Below are positions 28,718-38,081 of a stretch of DNA of 64,000 nt, in pieces; the first letter of the stretch is position 1; each line of letters starts with the position of its first letter. A program made the position numbers and the translations under genes. Source of the stretch: CAVPWP01 sp963709395 (lineage in GTDB: Bacteria; Pseudomonadota; Alphaproteobacteria; Rhodobacterales; Rhodobacteraceae); NCBI GenBank assembly GCA_963709395.1, contig CAVPWP010000019.1:17563-81562 (forward strand). The letters run 5' to 3'. A model generated the notes under the pieces. It ran no database searches and was not told the origin of the DNA. It was given only the letters and a program-made list of their open reading frames with translations.

Positions 28718-30484
28718 TCAGTTCCAGCACTCCACCAGCACGGTCATGTCCGCGGCAAGCAGCGCCAGGTCCTCGGGCGCGATCTCGGCGCCGCGGACGG
28801 CAGGGCGGGGGGCGACCCCGTTCGCCGACAGGAACAGCGCGATCGCCTCGGCATCGGCGGCATAGCGGACCTCGTCCGGCAGACGCCGCGCGCCGTCCTG
28901 GGCCTGCGGCAGAAGCATTCCCAGAACCGACCCCCGCGTGTCGAAGACCGGGCCGCCGTTGTCGCCCTCCTCGGCCAGAAGGGCCAGCCGCGTCAGGTCT
29001 TCGCGCCCGTCAAGCGAGCGGGTGTCCTCGAGCGTTCCGAAGGTCATCGTCGGCGCCCCCAGCACCCCGCCGAAGCTGAACCCAGACACGGCGATCTCGC
29101 TGCCCGCGCGGGCCAGGCCCGCGTCGAAACCCGCATAGGCGAGCGGGGACAGGGCCGACCGCGGGGTGAGCAGAGCTAGCCCGAGGGCGGCATCGCTGGC
29201 GGCAAGGCTGGCCTCGACCTCGTCGCCAAGGGTGACACGGGCGCAGCCCGCCACGCCGTCCGCGGCGGTCAGAACCCGCCCGGCGCCGTCGATGAAAAAT
29301 CCGGTGCCGCTTTTCACCGGGCGGCGGATTTCGAGGCCGGACAGCAGGGCCCGCCGGCGCGCATCGTCCAGGGGAACGACCTCGTCGCTCAGCACCTGGC
29401 CGGGCAGGGGGGTGAAGCTTGCCCGCATGGCCGAGAGCGCCCTTTGCCTGCGCTTTTCGTCGCCCCGGGGCCAGATCAGCGTGAAGCCCTTCACCGCGCC
29501 GCTCCGCAGCTCGGCGTAGGTGTCCGAGATCACGGCGTCGGTTTCGCCGGTGATGGTGAAGCTCGACGCCGACAAAGCCCGCGGACCCGTGAGCGGCACG
29601 ATTTCGAGCGTCTGCATCACATCGTAGAGGGCCGTCAGCGTGGTCGCGTCGCCGGGCAGGCTGATCAGGAGGACCCGCACACCGTCGTCGCCGGCGGGGT
29701 CGTAATGGACGAAGGGGGCCTCGGCACGGGCGCGGGTCACCAGTGCGGTCGGCAGCGTGATCTCGATCCCGGCCTGGGGGTCCGACACCGTGGCAAGCCC
29801 GAGCGAGGCGACCTCGGCCCGGAAATCTCGCACCAGTTCGTTGCGTTGCACGGTCAGCAGGACGCCGGTGGCCGGATAGGCCTTTGACGCCTGCCAGCCC
29901 TCGATCGCGCGGCGGGTTCCCGGGCCGAAGGCGCCGTCGATGCGGGCCGCATAGAACCCGTCCCACTGCAGCGCGCGCTGGATCTCTTCGCGTTCGTCCC
30001 GTGTCAGGCTGCGTTCGGCGGCGCGCGCCTCGGCCAGGGTTTCGCCCTGGGGGGCCAGCGCCACGGGGGCGGGGCTGGTGTCCGGTTGCGGGTCGGCCTG
30101 GGGCAAGGGCGTGGCCGCAATCACCGGAGACAGCGCCCCGAACACCGGCCCCTCGGGCCAGAACTGCTGACGGAAGTTGCTGCCGTCCGCGACGAAACTG
30201 TCGGCGGGAATTGCCAGTCGGGCGCGCAGGCTGGCGCGCACCGCCGCCGCCGTTTCCGGCTCGAACGGGCCAAGTGCGATGGCATACCATCCCGAGGGCA
30301 GGCGGAATCCGTTCACGTTCTCCAGCTCGGTTTCCCACGCCCGCACCCGGTCGAGCGCCTGTTCGAGGTTCGGCCGCGCCTCGATCTGGACCCACCGCAG
30401 GTCCTGTGCCTGGGACGGCGTGGCCAGGCTGGCCGCCAGCATCGGAAAAGCGACGAAAACCGCCGAAAGAATTGCCTGTTGCAT
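28718..30484 (-). CDS. Exported peptidoglycan-binding pseudo-protease (trypsin-like fold, triad lost)
   Basis: A 588-residue exported protein. Order seen: signal peptide ending SQAQ (about residue 26); a SPOR-like segment (WVQIEARPN to about residue 105); a linker; a PG_binding_1 domain (RDEREEIQRALQWDGFYAAR to about 215); a middle region; and from about 390 a trypsin/DegP-like domain. In that domain every catalytic position is altered: LTAADGV at 405-411 has Asp where the His of TAAHV should be, ALGLALL has Gly435 in place of Asp, and GDNGGPV has Asn509 in place of Ser. It should not cleave peptides. A role as a peptidoglycan-associated binding or scaffold protein is inference. Confidence 0.85.
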   Translation of the reverse strand: MQQAILSAVFVAFPMLAASLATPSQAQDLRWVQIEARPNLEQALDRVRAWETELENVNGFRLPSGWYAIALGPFEPETAAAVRASLRARLAIPADSFVADGSNFRQQFWPEGPVFGALSPVIAATPLPQADPQPDTSPAPVALAPQGETLAEARAAERSLTRDEREEIQRALQWDGFYAARIDGAFGPGTRRAIEGWQASKAYPATGVLLTVQRNELVRDFRAEVASLGLATVSDPQAGIEITLPTALVTRARAEAPFVHYDPAGDDGVRVLLISLPGDATTLTALYDVMQTLEIVPLTGPRALSASSFTITGETDAVISDTYAELRSGAVKGFTLIWPRGDEKRRQRALSAMRASFTPLPGQVLSDEVVPLDDARRRALLSGLEIRRPVKSGTGFFIDGAGRVLTAADGVAGCARVTLGDEVEASLAASDAALGLALLTPRSALSPLAYAGFDAGLARAGSEIAVSGFSFGGVLGAPTMTFGTLEDTRSLDGREDLTRLALLAEEGDNGGPVFDTRGSVLGMLLPQAQDGARRLPDEVRYAADAEAIALFLSANGVAPRPAVRGAEIAPEDLALLAADMTVLVECWN

Positions 30485-30640
30485 CTTGCTCTACATGCCC
30501 TGTCTCGACGGCGAAATGCGCCGCGCTTCGAGAATACCAAAGGCATCCGGGGATGCGAGGCAATAATCGCCCCGCCCGCGATTGACGCCCCAAGGGTGCC
30601 TGCCTACTAAGAGCACGCTTTTTGCAAGGATGCCGACTCC

Positions 30641-31564
30641 ATGGGCACGGACCGACCCGCCAGCTTTCAGGACGTGATCCTGCGTCTTCAGACCTATTGG
30701 GCTGCCAAGGGCTGCGCCATCCTTCAGCCCTATGACATGGAGGTCGGCGCGGGCACGTTCCACCCGGCCACGACGCTGCGTGCGCTGGGCTCGAAACCCT
30801 GGGCCGCGGCCTATGTCCAGCCCTCGCGCCGCCCGACCGACGGGCGCTATGGCGAGAACCCGAACCGGCTTCAGCACTACTACCAGTTCCAGGTTCTCAT
30901 CAAACCCTCGCCCCCCGACTTTCAGGAGCTTTACCTCGGCAGCCTCGAGGCCATCGGCATCGACCTTTCGGCCCATGACATTCGCTTCGTCGAGGACGAC
31001 TGGGAAAGCCCCACGCTGGGCGCCTGGGGCCTCGGCTGGGAGGTCTGGTGCGACGGCATGGAGGTGAGCCAGTTCACCTATTTCCAGCAGGTCGGCGGGC
31101 ATGACTGCAAGCCGGTCTCGGGCGAGCTGACCTATGGCCTCGAGCGGCTGGCGATGTATGTGCTGGGCGTGGATCACGTCATGGAGATGCCGTTCAACGC
31201 CCCCGACGCCCCGATCCCCCTCAGCTACGGCGACATCTTCCGCCAGACCGAGCAGGAATACAGCCGCTGGAACTTCGACGTGGCCGACACAGCCCTTCTG
31301 CTGCGGCACTTTGAGGAGGCCGAGGCCGAATGCGCCGCGATCCTGGCCCAGCCGGCGGTCGACCCCAAGACCGGCAAGCGCATCGTGATGGCGCATCCGG
31401 CCTATGACCAGTGCATCAAGGCCAGCCATCTTTTCAACCTGCTCGACGCGCGCGGGGTCATCTCGGTGACCGAGCGGCAGGCCTATATCGGCCGTGTCCG
31501 CGCTCTGGCGAAGGCCTGCGCCGACGCGTTCCTCCTGACCGAGGCGGGGGGATGGGCGGCGTGA
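30641..31564 (+). CDS. glyQ: Glycine-tRNA ligase alpha subunit
   Basis: Catalytic (aminoacyl-adenylate) subunit of the bacterial alpha2beta2 glycyl-tRNA synthetase. The 307-residue protein shows FQDVILRLQTYWAAKGC, QPYDMEVGAGTFHPAT, and PWAAAYVQPSRRPTDGRYGENPNR in the first 80 residues, all canonical. One small gene separates it from glyS, an arrangement common in Rhodobacterales. Confidence 0.97.
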   Translation: MGTDRPASFQDVILRLQTYWAAKGCAILQPYDMEVGAGTFHPATTLRALGSKPWAAAYVQPSRRPTDGRYGENPNRLQHYYQFQVLIKPSPPDFQELYLGSLEAIGIDLSAHDIRFVEDDWESPTLGAWGLGWEVWCDGMEVSQFTYFQQVGGHDCKPVSGELTYGLERLAMYVLGVDHVMEMPFNAPDAPIPLSYGDIFRQTEQEYSRWNFDVADTALLLRHFEEAEAECAAILAQPAVDPKTGKRIVMAHPAYDQCIKASHLFNLLDARGVISVTERQAYIGRVRALAKACADAFLLTEAGGWAA

Positions 31565-31598
31565 CCGTTTGCGCGACGCCCGCCCGGTTCTCATTCAG

Positions 31599-32126
31599 AT
31601 GAGTGGCAGGGTCATCGGCATCATCCTTCTGTCGTTCGGCCTTCTGGCCGGGGTGGCGATGTATTGGCTGCAGGTCTATGCCTTCTACGACGAGGTGACG
31701 CTGGCAGAGGACGGCGGCAGCGTGACGCTGAAGCTCACGACCGACGAGGGCACAGTGCTCGATCTGCCGGCGCGCGCGTTCCGGGGCATCGACGCCGAAA
31801 GCTCGCCCATCCGGTTTCGCGCCTGCTTCGACGCGGATATCCCGGCGGGTATAGCGCCCATGGCCTATCCCGATGCGCTGCCGCTCAACGCGCCGGGCTG
31901 GTTCGACTGCTTCGATGCAGCCGCGATCGGGGCCGACCTCGCGTCCGGCGCCGCGACCGCCTATCTTGGCGAAGAAAACGTGCTTTACGGCATCGACCGG
32001 GTGCTGGCCGTCTATCCCGATGGTCGCGCCTATGCCTGGCACCAGATCAACAGATGCGGGGACGAGGTGTTCGACGGCAAACCTGCGCCCGAAGGCTGCC
32101 CGCCCCCGCCCGAAAGGGATGACTGA
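31599..32126 (+). CDS. DUF6446-type membrane-anchored protein
   Basis: A 175-residue protein with one N-terminal membrane segment (GIILLSFGLLAGVAMYWL) and a periplasmic-looking body with four cysteines (in RACFD, FDCFD, NRCGD and EGCPP). It sits between glyQ and glyS, where Rhodobacterales carry a DUF6446 gene; function is unknown. I chose the ATG at 31599; an upstream start at 31569 would add ten residues before the membrane segment. Its stop overlaps the glyS ATG. Confidence 0.8.
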   Translation: MSGRVIGIILLSFGLLAGVAMYWLQVYAFYDEVTLAEDGGSVTLKLTTDEGTVLDLPARAFRGIDAESSPIRFRACFDADIPAGIAPMAYPDALPLNAPGWFDCFDAAAIGADLASGAATAYLGEENVLYGIDRVLAVYPDGRAYAWHQINRCGDEVFDGKPAPEGCPPPPERDD

Positions 32127-34385
32127 TGCCCGATCTCCTGATCGAACTGCTGTCCGAGGAAATCCCGGCACGGATGCAGACCCGCGCCGCCGCCGACCTG
32201 AAGCGCCTTGTCACCGACGGTCTGGTCGCCGCCGGTCTGACCTATGCCCATGCGGCGGCCTTTTCGACGCCGCGCCGCCTGACGCTGGCCATCGAGGGGC
32301 TTCTGTCGGAAAGCCCTGCGCTGAAGGAAGAGCGCAAGGGCCCGCGCACCGATGCGCCCGACCAGGCGATCGAGGGTTTCCTGCGGGCCACCGGCCTGAC
32401 CCGTGATGCGCTCGAGACGCGCGACGACAAGAAAGGCCAGGTCTATTTCGCGGTCATCGACAAGCCGGGCCGCCCGGCAGCCGATATCGTGGCCGAGGTG
32501 CTCGACGCAGGCGATCCGCGACTTTCCCTGGCCGAAGTCGATGCGCTGGGGCGCGGGCACCCTGCGCTGGGTGCGCCCGCTCAGGTCGATCCTCTGCATC
32601 CTCTCCGACGAGGCCGGCGCGACCGTCGTTCCGCTCGACGTCGACGGGCTGCCGTCCGGCGACCGGACGTCCGGCCATCCCTTCCTGTCGCCGGGCAGCT
32701 TCGCCGTCACCTCGTTCGAGGACTACGCCGCCAAGCTCAAGCGCGCCCATGTGATCCTGTCGGCCGAAGAGCGCGCCGAGCATATCCTGCACGACGCAGG
32801 GCAGATGGCCTTTGCGCAGGGGCTGGAACTGGTCGAGGACACCGGCCTTCTGGCCGAGGTCGCGGGCCTTGTCGAATGGCCCGTCGTGCTGATGGGCGAT
32901 ATCGACGAGGCCTTCCTTGGCCTGCCGCCCGAGGTGCTGCGGACCTCGATGAAAGAGCATCAGAAGTTCTTTTCGGTCCGCAACCCCGCCAGCGGGCGGA
33001 TCGAGAAGTTCGTCACCGTCGCCAATATCGCCACCGAGGACGACGGCGCGCTGATCCTTGCGGGCAACCGCAAGGTCCTGGCGGCCCGCCTGTCGGACGC
33101 GCGGTTCTTCTGGGAGAACGACCTGCGCACGGTGAAGTCGGTCGGCATGGAGGGCATGGCCGCGCCCCTGGCGCAGGTCACCTTCCAGAGCGCGCTTGGC
33201 ACCCAGGCCGACCGGATCGCCCGGATCGCCGCCCTTGCCCGCGAGATCGCGCCCTCGGTGGGCGCGTCCCCCGACACCGCCGCCGCCGCGGCCGAAGTCG
33301 CCAAGGCCGATCTTGCCTCGGAGATGGTCTACGAGTTCCCCGAGCTTCAGGGCACGATGGGCCGCTACTATGCGCAGGCGGCGGGACTGGCCGACGGCAT
33401 CCCCGAGGCCTGCGAAGAGCATTACTCCCCCCTCGGGCCCTCGGACGACGTGCCGACCCGTCCGGTCAGCATGGCCGTCGCGCTGGCCGACAAGCTGGAC
33501 CTGCTCTGCGGTTTCTGGGCGATCGACGAAAAGCCCACCGGGTCGAAGGATCCCTTCGCGCTGCGCCGTGCGGCGCTTGGGGTGATCCGCATCATCCTGT
33601 CCTCGGGGCTGCGGCTCGACCTCGACCGCTTCGTCGACAGCCAGCTCTTGCGGATCAAGATCGCGCTCAACGGCCACGAGGCGAGCGAGGCCGAGCTGTC
33701 CGCGCTGAACGACACGCTCGACGCTATCGCCCATCACGGGGTTTTCGGCGCCGCGTTCCGAACGGTCATCGGCACGCTCGAAAAGAACGGCACCGCGCCC
33801 GCAACCGACTCGGACTCCCTTCTTGGCCGGGTTGCCCATGCGGTGCCCGACCTGTCGGACGATCTGCTGGCCTTCATTCACGATCGCCTGAAGGTCCATC
33901 TGCGCGACGACGGGATCCGGCACGACGTGATCGACGCCGTTCTCGCCATGCCGCACAACGACGACCTTGCGCTGGTCGTGCGCCGCGCCGAGGCCTTGTC
34001 GTCGATCCTGAAGACCGACGATGGCGAGAACCTGATCCAGGCCTTCCGCCGGGCCCACAACATCCTGACGCAGGCGCAGGAGCAGGACGGGGTGGAATAC
34101 TCCTATGGTCCCGATCCGAAGTTCGCGGAGACCGACGAGGAGCGCGCGTTGTTCGCGGCCCTCGACACGGCCGAGGAACAGATCGCGGCCGCGATGCCGG
34201 ACGAGGATTTCACCGCCGCAATGCGGGCGATGGCAGCCCTGCGCGGGCCGGTCGATGCCTTCTTCGAGACCGTGCAGGTCAATGCCGACAACGCCACGCT
34301 GCGCCGCAACCGCCTGAATCTGCTCCACCGCATCTGCGAGACCTGCCTTTCCGTTGCCGATCTGCGCAGGCTCGAAGGCGGATAA
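32126..34385 (+). CDS. glyS: Glycine-tRNA ligase beta subunit (one apparent +1 frameshift)
   Basis: tRNA-binding subunit of glycyl-tRNA synthetase. The first frame gives MPDLLIELLSEEIPARMQ to about residue 125; the second resumes with IRDFPWPKSMRWG and RWVRPLRSI, a highly conserved block, and runs to the stop. The break lies at about 32504-32507 (one extra base in CTCGACGCAGGCG). The restored length is 752 residues, normal for alphaproteobacteria, though the group often varies here. The C-terminal anticodon-binding region is intact. It overlaps the DUF6446 gene by one base (TGATG). Confidence 0.93.
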
Positions 34386-34458
34386 CGTCTGCGCCAGGCT
34401 GTCACGCTTGTCTGACGGGACTGCTTGCGTCATTCTGCAGGGGCAGAAAGGTGCCGCA

Positions 34459-37017
34459 GTGCAGAAACACGTTGAAATCGCAGACTTTACCGAGATCACG
34501 CCATCGGCACCGGTCTCTGTGGACCTGCATGGCGGACGCGCGAAGTGTCTCCAGCGGCTGATCCGGCTTGATCTGCCGGTGCCGCGAACCGTCGCGTTGT
34601 CCTTTCCGGCGGTCCGCCGGATCGCCGCGGGCGAGACCATCGACGTCGATGCCATCCTCGCGGGCTTCGGGCCGATGCCGCTCGTGTCGGTTCGTCCCTC
34701 GTCGCAGGATCCCGACTGGGGCGGGCCCGGCGCGATCCTCAACATCGGAATGACCGACGCGCGCCACGCCGAGCTGGCGGACAGGCTGGGGCGCGAGGCG
34801 GCCGATCTGGTCTATGTCAGGTTCATCCAGGCCTATGCGGTGCATGTCGCGCGCCTTGACCCCGAGATGTTCGACATTCCCGACCCGATCCCCGCGACGG
34901 CCCTGCATGATATGCTCTTCGCCTACGAGGAAGAGACGGATGAGCCCTTCCCCCAGGACCCGGCACGGCAGCTGTCCGACGTGCTTCGCTCGATGGCGCG
35001 GGCCTGGGAGGGCACGTCGGCGCGGCTTCTCCGCCAGGCCAAGGGCGCGCCAGCGGATGCGGGGCTGGGGCTTGTGGTGCAGCAGATGGCCCTGGGCATC
35101 GGCCCCGCGGAAAGCGGATCGGGCGTGATCCAGTTCATCGACGCGACCACCGGGCGGGCGCAGATCACCGGGCGTTACCTGTCGCAAAGCCAGGGCCGCG
35201 ACGCGCTGACGGCGGGCGAGGCGGCGCTGTTCCTGACACGGGACCCGCGCGGCGGGTCGCTCGAAGAGCATTGCCCCGATTGCTTTCAGGAACTCCTGCG
35301 GTTCGGGGCGCTGTGCCGCGCGCGCCTGCGCGAGGAGATGCAGATCGAATTCACGCTCGAGGCCGGGCGGCTCAGTGTGCTCGACGCGGTGCGGGTGGCG
35401 CGCACGGCGCGGGCCGAGGTCCGCATCTCGGTCGCGCTGGCCGAGGACGGGGTCATCTCACACGACGAGGCGGTGCTGCGGGTGACCCCGCGGGCCCTGC
35501 CCGAGCTTCTGCACCACCAGGTCGATCCAAGGGGCCGGCGCGATATTCTGGCGCGCGGCATCGGGGCAAGCCCAGGCGCGGCCACCGGGCGGATCGCGCT
35601 GAGCTCGCGTACCGCGCAGCAGATGAAATCGCGCGAGGAACCCTGCATCCTGGTCCGCCGCGAGACCAAGCCCGAGGACATCCGCGGCATGCACGCCTCG
35701 GTCGGCGTGCTGACCGAACGTGGCGGCATGACCAGCCACGCGGCGGTGATCGCGCGTGGCCTGGGCCTGCCCTGTGTCGTTGGGGTGTCCGAGATGAAGA
35801 TCGACCGACGCGACCGGTCGGTCACCTTCGCGGACGGGCGGGTGCTGGTCGAAGGCGATGTCATGACGCTTGACGGGACGGCGGGCCAGGCCCTGGCGGG
35901 GGAAGCCAGACTTCTTGAACCGGCGCTCGACGATGCCTTTCAGACCCTGCTCGACTGGGCGGACGACGCCCGCGACATCGGCGTGCGCGCCAACGCCGAT
36001 ACCCCCGAAGAGGCGCGGATGGCCCACCGCTTTGCCGCCGAGGGGATCGGTCTCTGCCGGACCGAGCACATGTTCTTTGCCGAAAGCCGCCTGACCGTCA
36101 TGCGCGAGATGATCTTCGCCGACGAGGCAGGCGACCGCGCAGCCGTTCTCGAACGCCTCCTGCCGATGCAGCGGGCCGATTTCGAAGACCTGTTCGAGAT
36201 CATGCGCGGCAAGCCGGTCTGCATCCGGCTTTTCGATCCGCCGCTGCACGAGTTCCTGCCCACAGGGCGCGAAGGCATCCGTGACCTGGCCGATGCGCTT
36301 GACCTGCCGGTCTCCACCGTCAGCCGGCGGATCGAGGCGCTGAGCGAGTTCAACCCGATGCTGGGCATGCGCGGCGTGCGTCTCGGGATCACCGTGCCCG
36401 AGATCTACGACATGCAGGCCCGTGCGATCTTCGAGGCGACCGTGGCGGTCAGCCGCAAGGGCGATACGGTGGTGCCCGAGGTGATGATCCCGCTCGTCTC
36501 GGCCCGGCGCGAGGTCGAGATCGTGAAGGCGCGGGTCGATGCCGTGGCGGCAGCGGTCCGGACCGAAAGCGGCGTGGACTTCGACTACCGGCTGGGGGTC
36601 ATGGTGGAAACGCCGCGCGCGGCCCTGCGCGCGGGCGAGATCGCGCAGCACGCGGCATTCCTGAGTTTCGGAACCAACGACCTGACGCAGATGACCTATG
36701 GGTTGTCGCGCGACGATGCCGGGCGGTTCATGGGGTCCTACGTCAGCCAGGGCGTCTTTGCCGAGGATCCGTTCCACCGGCTCGACCTCGAGGGCGTGGG
36801 CGAGCTTCTGACGATCGGCGCCGAACGGGGCCGCGCCGGGCGGCCCGACGTGGTGCTTTCGGTCTGCGGCGAACATGGCGGCGACCCCGACTCGATCGCC
36901 TTCTGCCGCAGCGCCGGGTTCGACTATGTCTCGTGCTCACCCTTCCGGGTGCCTGTCGCGCGCCTTGCCGCGGCCCATGCCGCGATTCTCGATCGCAGCG
37001 AAGGTGCAAGCGATTGA
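34459..37017 (+). CDS. Pyruvate phosphate dikinase-like PEP-utilising enzyme
   Basis: An 852-residue protein with PPDK order: ATP-grasp domain (GGRAKCLQRL, LVSVRPSSQDPDWGG), phosphohistidine domain with catalytic His in TERGGMTSHAAVIARG near residue 435, and PEP/pyruvate barrel with FLSFGTNDLTQMTYGLSRDD and the active-site Cys in SVCGEHGGDP near 807. Canonical PPDK interconverts PEP and pyruvate with ATP and phosphate. The ATP-grasp part is shorter and divergent from ordinary PPDK (the usual VSVRSGARxSMPGMMDT region reads VSVRPSSQDPDWGGPGAI), so the nucleotide side may differ. The GTG at 34459 has AAAGG seven bases upstream. It follows glyS after about 70 bases. Confidence 0.85.
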   Translation: MQKHVEIADFTEITPSAPVSVDLHGGRAKCLQRLIRLDLPVPRTVALSFPAVRRIAAGETIDVDAILAGFGPMPLVSVRPSSQDPDWGGPGAILNIGMTDARHAELADRLGREAADLVYVRFIQAYAVHVARLDPEMFDIPDPIPATALHDMLFAYEEETDEPFPQDPARQLSDVLRSMARAWEGTSARLLRQAKGAPADAGLGLVVQQMALGIGPAESGSGVIQFIDATTGRAQITGRYLSQSQGRDALTAGEAALFLTRDPRGGSLEEHCPDCFQELLRFGALCRARLREEMQIEFTLEAGRLSVLDAVRVARTARAEVRISVALAEDGVISHDEAVLRVTPRALPELLHHQVDPRGRRDILARGIGASPGAATGRIALSSRTAQQMKSREEPCILVRRETKPEDIRGMHASVGVLTERGGMTSHAAVIARGLGLPCVVGVSEMKIDRRDRSVTFADGRVLVEGDVMTLDGTAGQALAGEARLLEPALDDAFQTLLDWADDARDIGVRANADTPEEARMAHRFAAEGIGLCRTEHMFFAESRLTVMREMIFADEAGDRAAVLERLLPMQRADFEDLFEIMRGKPVCIRLFDPPLHEFLPTGREGIRDLADALDLPVSTVSRRIEALSEFNPMLGMRGVRLGITVPEIYDMQARAIFEATVAVSRKGDTVVPEVMIPLVSARREVEIVKARVDAVAAAVRTESGVDFDYRLGVMVETPRAALRAGEIAQHAAFLSFGTNDLTQMTYGLSRDDAGRFMGSYVSQGVFAEDPFHRLDLEGVGELLTIGAERGRAGRPDVVLSVCGEHGGDPDSIAFCRSAGFDYVSCSPFRVPVARLAAAHAAILDRSEGASD

Positions 37018-37034
37018 TCCGGTTTTTTGCCGAC

Positions 37035-37043
37035 TTATCCACA
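37035..37043 (+). promoter_or_regulatory. Single perfect DnaA box
   Basis: TTATCCACA, identical to the DnaA consensus, lies in the 189-base gap between the PPDK-like gene and the cell-wall hydrolase. I see no other box near it, so it is not an origin by itself. Confidence 0.4.
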
Positions 37044-37206
37044 AAAGTAGCCCACAGATCGGCGGAAATCCGCCCTGTTGCCCCTCTGACACAGTGTAAA
37101 CAATCCGTTTCCGCTGCTGCACTGGACCCTCCTTTCCCCAGCGTCTAACCCCACCCCGTTGAACCCGGACCCTCTTGTCCGGTGCTGCCAAAGTGGAGGG
37201 GGCTCC

Positions 37207-37899
37207 ATGTTTTTGCGACCCATGAAATGGGCGGCGCTGTGCGTTGCCGCCATGATCAGCGTTGAGACGGCGTCGGCTGAAGTCGTCATGAGCCAGTCCA
37301 ACAACCCGCTCATCGCGATGGATGCGCAGCTGTCGGGCCTGATGGGCACCGAGCGCGAAGCGCTGACCAAGGTCCGTGCGACGCGGTTTCAGCAACCGGT
37401 CGAACCGCGCGCGACGCGCCAGAACCGTGGCGTGCCCAATGTCCGGTATGAACGCGACTTCCTGCGCGCGCTTCCCAAGGCGAGGGGCGGGCCGGAATGG
37501 TCCTGCCTGACCGAGGCGCTTTACTTCGAAGCGCGCGGCGAGACCGTCCGGGGCATCTTCGCCGTGGCCGAGGTGATCCTGAACCGCGTGGAAAGCAGCC
37601 GCTATCCCGACACGGTCTGCGGCGTGGTCAACCAGGGCACGGGAAAACTGTTCCAGTGCCAGTTCACCTATACCTGCGACGGGCAGAAGGAGACGATTGC
37701 CGAACCCGCCGCCTACGACATGGTCGGCAAGGTCGCGCGCCTGATGCTTGACGGAAAGCCCCGGAAGCTGACCGGCGGTGCCACGCATTACCACACAAGG
37801 TCGGTGAACCCGCGCTGGTCGAATGCCTATCCGCGCACCACGACGATCGGATACCATCACTTCTACCGGATGCCCGGCGCGTCCTCGGCGGAAGGCTGA
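37207..37899 (+). CDS. Cell wall hydrolase, SleB family
   Basis: A 230-residue exported protein of the Hydrolase_2/SleB family, which cleaves peptidoglycan glycan strands. A signal peptide (residues 1-24, ending ETASA) is followed by a linker and then the catalytic domain: CLTEALYFEARGE near residue 99 with the likely acid Glu, AVAEVILNRVESSRYPDTVCGVV, QCQFTYTCDG, and GATHYHTRSVNPRW. GGAGG precedes the ATG at 37207; the open frame before it has no homology. It likely acts in the periplasm during growth or division. Confidence 0.9.
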   Translation: MFLRPMKWAALCVAAMISVETASAEVVMSQSNNPLIAMDAQLSGLMGTEREALTKVRATRFQQPVEPRATRQNRGVPNVRYERDFLRALPKARGGPEWSCLTEALYFEARGETVRGIFAVAEVILNRVESSRYPDTVCGVVNQGTGKLFQCQFTYTCDGQKETIAEPAAYDMVGKVARLMLDGKPRKLTGGATHYHTRSVNPRWSNAYPRTTTIGYHHFYRMPGASSAEG

Positions 37900-38081
37900 C
37901 GGCCCCGCGGCGCGTTCGGCGCGCCGCGCAACGGCCCTTTCCCGTAACATCCTGAAACCGGTCGCGAGGTCGGACCGGGGTGCGGTTTCGTAACTCTTGT
38001 GCTAGAAAGCCCGCCAACGAGCGGCCAACAGGCACGCCGATGGCAGGATTTGGGGCAGGGGCGACCCGGGGCAGTGTGGAC

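Noticed and set aside
37018..37206. A replication origin near the DnaA box.
   Set aside because: There is a single box, no AT-rich unwinding region and no origin-linked genes such as hemE, maf or dnaA nearby.
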